From NCBI GenBank assembly GCA_040512755.1, contig JBEVEP010000071.1, positions 1 through 7,959 on the forward strand: a stretch of 7,959 nucleotides of DNA. Reading direction: 5' to 3'. Of the stretch, positions 5,364 through 7,959 are shown one piece after another. The notes under the pieces were generated by a model. That model was not told where the DNA came from. It was given only the letters and a program-made list of their open reading frames with translations, and did not search any database. Both the position numbers and the translations under genes were made by a program. The DNA comes from JBEVEP01 sp040512755. GTDB lineage: Bacteria; Pseudomonadota; Alphaproteobacteria; Rhizobiales; Rhizobiaceae. Within the stretch, counting starts at the first letter, position 1. Each line of letters opens with the position of its first letter.

Positions 5364-6131
5364 TTAGCCGATTCCCTGATAGGCTTCCGCAATGCCAAGG
5401 AAATCCGAGGCCTTGAGGCTGGCGCCGCCCACCAAAGCGCCGTCCACATTGTCCACCGACAGCAGTTCGCGCGCATTCGACGGTTTCACCGAGCCGCCAT
5501 AGAGGATCCGCATCCTGTCCGCTTCGGTTCCGAGGCCTTCGCGCAACCTTGCGCGGATATGAGCGTGCGCTTCCGCCACGTCCGCCGCAGTCGGGGTCAG
5601 GCCCGTCCCGATCGCCCATACCGGTTCGTAGGCGATCAGCGTATTGCGCGCCGTCGCGTTGACGGGAACCGAACCCGCGATCTGACGCGACAGAACATCG
5701 AGCGTCTCGCCGCTCTCGCGCTCGGCGCGCGTCTCGCCGATACAGATGATGGCAGCGAGACCCGCGCGCCACGCAGCTTCCGCCTTGGCGTGCACTGTCG
5801 CGTCATCCTCGCCATTGTCGGTGCGCCGCTCGGAGTGGCCGACGATCACATGGCTTGCGCCGGCATCCTTGAGCATTTCGGCAGAGATGCAGCCGGTGTG
5901 CGCCCCGCTTGCGTTGGCGTGGCAATCCTGACCACCCGCCTTGACGGGCGTCTGGTGGAGGATTTCGGCCGCCCGGTAAAGAAGCGTCGCGGGAACGCAT
6001 ATCAGCGCCTCGGTCTGCGCATCCAGGCCCTGCATGAAACCATGGCCGATAGCATGGAGCTCCGGAAGCGATGCGCTGGTGCCGTTCATCTTCCAGTTTC
6101 CTGCGACGAGTGGGCGAACTCCCGGCGTCAT
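5364..6131 (-). CDS. tpiA: Triosephosphate isomerase
   Basis: Cytosolic glycolytic and gluconeogenic enzyme interconverting dihydroxyacetone phosphate and glyceraldehyde 3-phosphate; 255 residues, normal length for a TIM barrel. All catalytic parts are visible: Asn 12 and Lys 14 in AGNWKMNG, the electrophile His 99 in VGHSER (97-102), the base Glu 169 in AYEPVWAIGTG (167-177) with flexible loop 6, and the phosphate-binding YGGSVKPSNA (211-220) and GALVGGASL (231-239). The start is ATG at 6129-6131, supported by AGGGAG seven bases upstream (6139-6144). The stop is TAA at 5364-5366. It is divergent from the PpiD-like gene across a 145-base spacer. No clear terminator follows it before the cupin gene. 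Identification is secure. Confidence 0.98.
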   Translation of the reverse strand: MTPGVRPLVAGNWKMNGTSASLPELHAIGHGFMQGLDAQTEALICVPATLLYRAAEILHQTPVKAGGQDCHANASGAHTGCISAEMLKDAGASHVIVGHSERRTDNGEDDATVHAKAEAAWRAGLAAIICIGETRAERESGETLDVLSRQIAGSVPVNATARNTLIAYEPVWAIGTGLTPTAADVAEAHAHIRARLREGLGTEADRMRILYGGSVKPSNARELLSVDNVDGALVGGASLKASDFLGIAEAYQGIG

Positions 6132-6138
6132 GCACGTG

Positions 6139-6144
6139 CTCCCT
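6139..6144 (-). promoter_or_regulatory. Ribosome-binding site of tpiA
   Basis: AGGGAG on the minus strand, seven bases before ATG 6129-6131; one of the few good Shine-Dalgarno sequences in the window. Confidence 0.7.
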
Positions 6145-6243
6145 GTATTTGCCTAGCCTGTGACGAGACTTCCCTACCAAAAACCCGCCACAAAGCAATC
6201 GACAGTAACAGCGAAGGACGCTATTGCCCTTTCTTCAACAGCG

Positions 6244-6261
6244 GGCACGATCTGCCGTGCC
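6244..6261 (+). repeat. Inverted repeat upstream of the PpiD-like gene
   Basis: GGCACG (6244-6249) and CGTGCC (6256-6261) are perfect inverted copies separated by six bases, ending 15 bases before the start codon. It could be an operator or a small leader hairpin near the ribosome-binding region. A weak promoter-like pair, TCGACA (6199-6204) and TATTGC (6222-6227) 17 bases apart, lies just upstream and would put the repeat in the transcribed leader. Confidence 0.45.
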
Positions 6262-6276
6262 AAACCGGATTGTACG

Positions 6277-7959
6277 ATGCTTGACGTTTTGAGAAATGCG
6301 GCCGGTACCTGGGTCGCCAAGACACTTCTTCTACTCCTCGTCGTGAGCTTCGCGATATGGGGGGTCTCGGGCCAGCTTGCTGGAGGCATGGCAGGCAACA
6401 GCGTTGTAACCGTTGGCGGCACACATATCGCGCCCAACGAATACAGGCTCGCCTACGACCGCCAGCTCGCAATACTGTCCCAGCAGTTTGGTCAGAGGAT
6501 CACGCGCGAGCAGGCGGCCTCCCTCGGGATCGATCAGCAAGTGCTGTCGCAATTGGTGGGCGGCGCGGTGCTGGACGAGCAGGCGCGGAACATGGGGCTG
6601 GGCGTTTCCAAGGACCGCCTGGCCGAACTCGCCCGCGAGGATCCCGCGTTCAGCGGTCCGGACGGCCGTTTCAGCCGGGAGCAGTTCGATTACATCCTGC
6701 GGCAAAACGGCATGCGTCCGGAGGCCTACCTGAGAAGCCGTGGCCAAGTGGCGACGCGCGAGCAACTCATCAAGGCAGTCTCGGACGGGCTTTCGGTCCC
6801 CGAAGCGTTTCTGCGGGCTGTCGCGCTTTACCAGGGTGAGGATCGTACGGTGGACTTTATCGCGCTTCCGAAATTGCTGGTTGAGCCGATCGAGGAACCG
6901 TCCGCCGACGTTCTCGGCAAGTGGTTCGAGGAAAACAAGAAGACCTATGCCGCCCCCGAATACCGGAAGCTCTCCTATGTGAAGCTGACTCCCGAGGACA
7001 TTGCTGATCCGAAGACGATCACCGATGAGCAGGTGAAGGCGGACTACGAAGCCAACAAGTCGAAGTTTACGACGCCGGAAACGCGGACGATCGAACAGAT
7101 CAATTTCAAGGATGACGCATCCGCAAAGGCGGCCCTCGCCCGCATTCGAAGCGGCACGGCGTTCGAAGATGTCGTTAAGGCGGAAGGCAAGACGCTTGCG
7201 GATGTGCAGCTCGGTGCACTTACTAAGGACAAGATAGCCGACAGCAAGCTGGGCGATGCGGCATTCGCTCTCAAGGCGAATGAGGTGAGCGACGTGATCG
7301 CGGGCGCGTTCGGGCCGGTACTGATCCGCGTCACCGATATCAAGCCGGAAGTTGTGCGGCCGTTCGATGAAGTGAAGGAGGAAATCCGCAAGGCGCTGGC
7401 GTTGCTCGATGCCGACAAGCTGCTGCTCGACCTCCACGACACCTATGAGGATGCCCGCGCCGCCGGCTCGACCATGCGTGAAGCCGCCGACAAGGTGCAC
7501 CTTAAGGTAACCACGATCGATGCCATCGACCGCGCCGCGCTCAAGCCGGACGGTTCAGTGGTCAACGACTTGCCGGAATCGCAGGAATTGCTCCGTCTCG
7601 CCTTTGAAACCGAGGTGAATGTCGAGAACCCTCCCCTCACGATCGGTTCCAACGGTTTCCTGTTTTACGAAGTCGAAGGCGTTACGCCGGCGCGCGACCG
7701 CACGCTCGATGAAGTGCGCGACCGCGTCGTAACGGACTGGAAGGCGGCCGAAGTCCAGTCGAGGCTCCTCAAGAAGGCTGGCGAACTGGAAAAACGCTTG
7801 AAGGACGGCACGCCGCTCGAAACGATCGCCACGGAGATCAAGCTTGAAAAGCAGACCAAGCGCGGCCTGAAACGGAACGCGGACGACGCCGATTTCGGCA
7901 GAGCGGGTCTCGTCTCGATTTTTGCCATGCCGCAAGGCGGAACCGGGCTGGTCGCCACT
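6277..7959 (+). CDS. ppiD: PpiD/SurA-like membrane-anchored periplasmic folding factor (3' end missing)
   Basis: Open without interruption from ATG 6277 to the window edge: 561 codons, stop not reached. Family members are roughly 600-640 residues, so most of the gene is present. A short cytoplasmic N-terminus (MLDVLRNAAGTWVAK) leads into one transmembrane helix (about 16-30, ending SFAIWGVSG) and a periplasmic body. Residues about 35-165 match the SurA N-terminal chaperone fold (ITREQAASLGIDQQVLSQLV). A parvulin-like domain (about 260-357) has AFALKANEVSDVIAGAFGP (329-347) and IRVTDIKPEVVRPFDEV. Where active parvulins have a His (pattern SHIL), this protein reads TIEQINF (270-276), so isomerase activity may be absent and a chaperone role is more likely. 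In E. coli PpiD sits at the SecYEG exit, which fits secG nearby. The Shine-Dalgarno sequence is weak. Divergent from tpiA. Confidence 0.92.
   Translation, partial: MLDVLRNAAGTWVAKTLLLLLVVSFAIWGVSGQLAGGMAGNSVVTVGGTHIAPNEYRLAYDRQLAILSQQFGQRITREQAASLGIDQQVLSQLVGGAVLDEQARNMGLGVSKDRLAELAREDPAFSGPDGRFSREQFDYILRQNGMRPEAYLRSRGQVATREQLIKAVSDGLSVPEAFLRAVALYQGEDRTVDFIALPKLLVEPIEEPSADVLGKWFEENKKTYAAPEYRKLSYVKLTPEDIADPKTITDEQVKADYEANKSKFTTPETRTIEQINFKDDASAKAALARIRSGTAFEDVVKAEGKTLADVQLGALTKDKIADSKLGDAAFALKANEVSDVIAGAFGPVLIRVTDIKPEVVRPFDEVKEEIRKALALLDADKLLLDLHDTYEDARAAGSTMREAADKVHLKVTTIDAIDRAALKPDGSVVNDLPESQELLRLAFETEVNVENPPLTIGSNGFLFYEVEGVTPARDRTLDEVRDRVVTDWKAAEVQSRLLKKAGELEKRLKDGTPLETIATEIKLEKQTKRGLKRNADDADFGRAGLVSIFAMPQGGTGLVAT

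Noticed and set aside
5072..5476. N-terminal extension of the cupin frame to a 291-residue protein.
   Set aside because: The extension overlaps tpiA in another frame; the internal ATG at 5071 has a good Shine-Dalgarno sequence and opens with a signal peptide.
5358..6284. 308-codon plus-strand frame opposite tpiA.
   Set aside because: Antisense shadow of a gene with every catalytic motif present.
6331..7500. 389-codon minus-strand frame opposite the PpiD-like gene.
   Set aside because: It mirrors the codon pattern of ppiD, has no recognisable domain, and the plus-strand protein has a clear membrane anchor and domain order.

Overview
The window is G+C-rich, densely coded bacterial chromosome. 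The proteins read like those of an alphaproteobacterium of the order Hyphomicrobiales (rhizobia and relatives). This placement comes from remembered family resemblance and from the gene order ppiD / tpiA / secG / pyrG, which I recall as a common Hyphomicrobiales block. No alignment was run.

From left to right: a type II toxin-antitoxin pair (RelE/ParE-type toxin and ribbon-helix-helix antitoxin, minus strand, 55-611). Then pyrG, CTP synthase (716-2344, minus). A strong intrinsic terminator (2436-2465) ends the next gene, an exported L,D-transpeptidase-like YkuD protein (2487-3476, minus) with a good candidate promoter of its own. A 382-base spacer follows, then secG (3859-4323, minus), a small exported cupin (4601-5071, minus) and tpiA (5364-6131, minus). 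The divergent gene at the right edge is a membrane-anchored PpiD/SurA-like periplasmic folding factor (6277 to the window end, plus, incomplete).

Two themes recur. Central metabolism is represented by triosephosphate isomerase and CTP synthase. The cell envelope is represented by SecG of the translocon, a PpiD-type chaperone that in other bacteria works at the translocon exit, a peptidoglycan cross-linking enzyme and a secreted cupin. The minus-strand genes are not tightly packed: spacers of about 140 to 380 bases, candidate promoters and hairpins suggest mostly separate transcription units. Only the toxin-antitoxin pair is clearly translationally coupled, by a 4-base overlap.

I found no RNA gene, CRISPR array, insertion sequence or phage gene, and nothing that I would call a new system. 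The points most worth checking are the toxin-antitoxin pair beside pyrG, a terminator-like hairpin just ahead of the secG start codon, the interruption of the tpiA-secG-pyrG block by cupin and YkuD genes, and an inverted repeat in the leader of ppiD.
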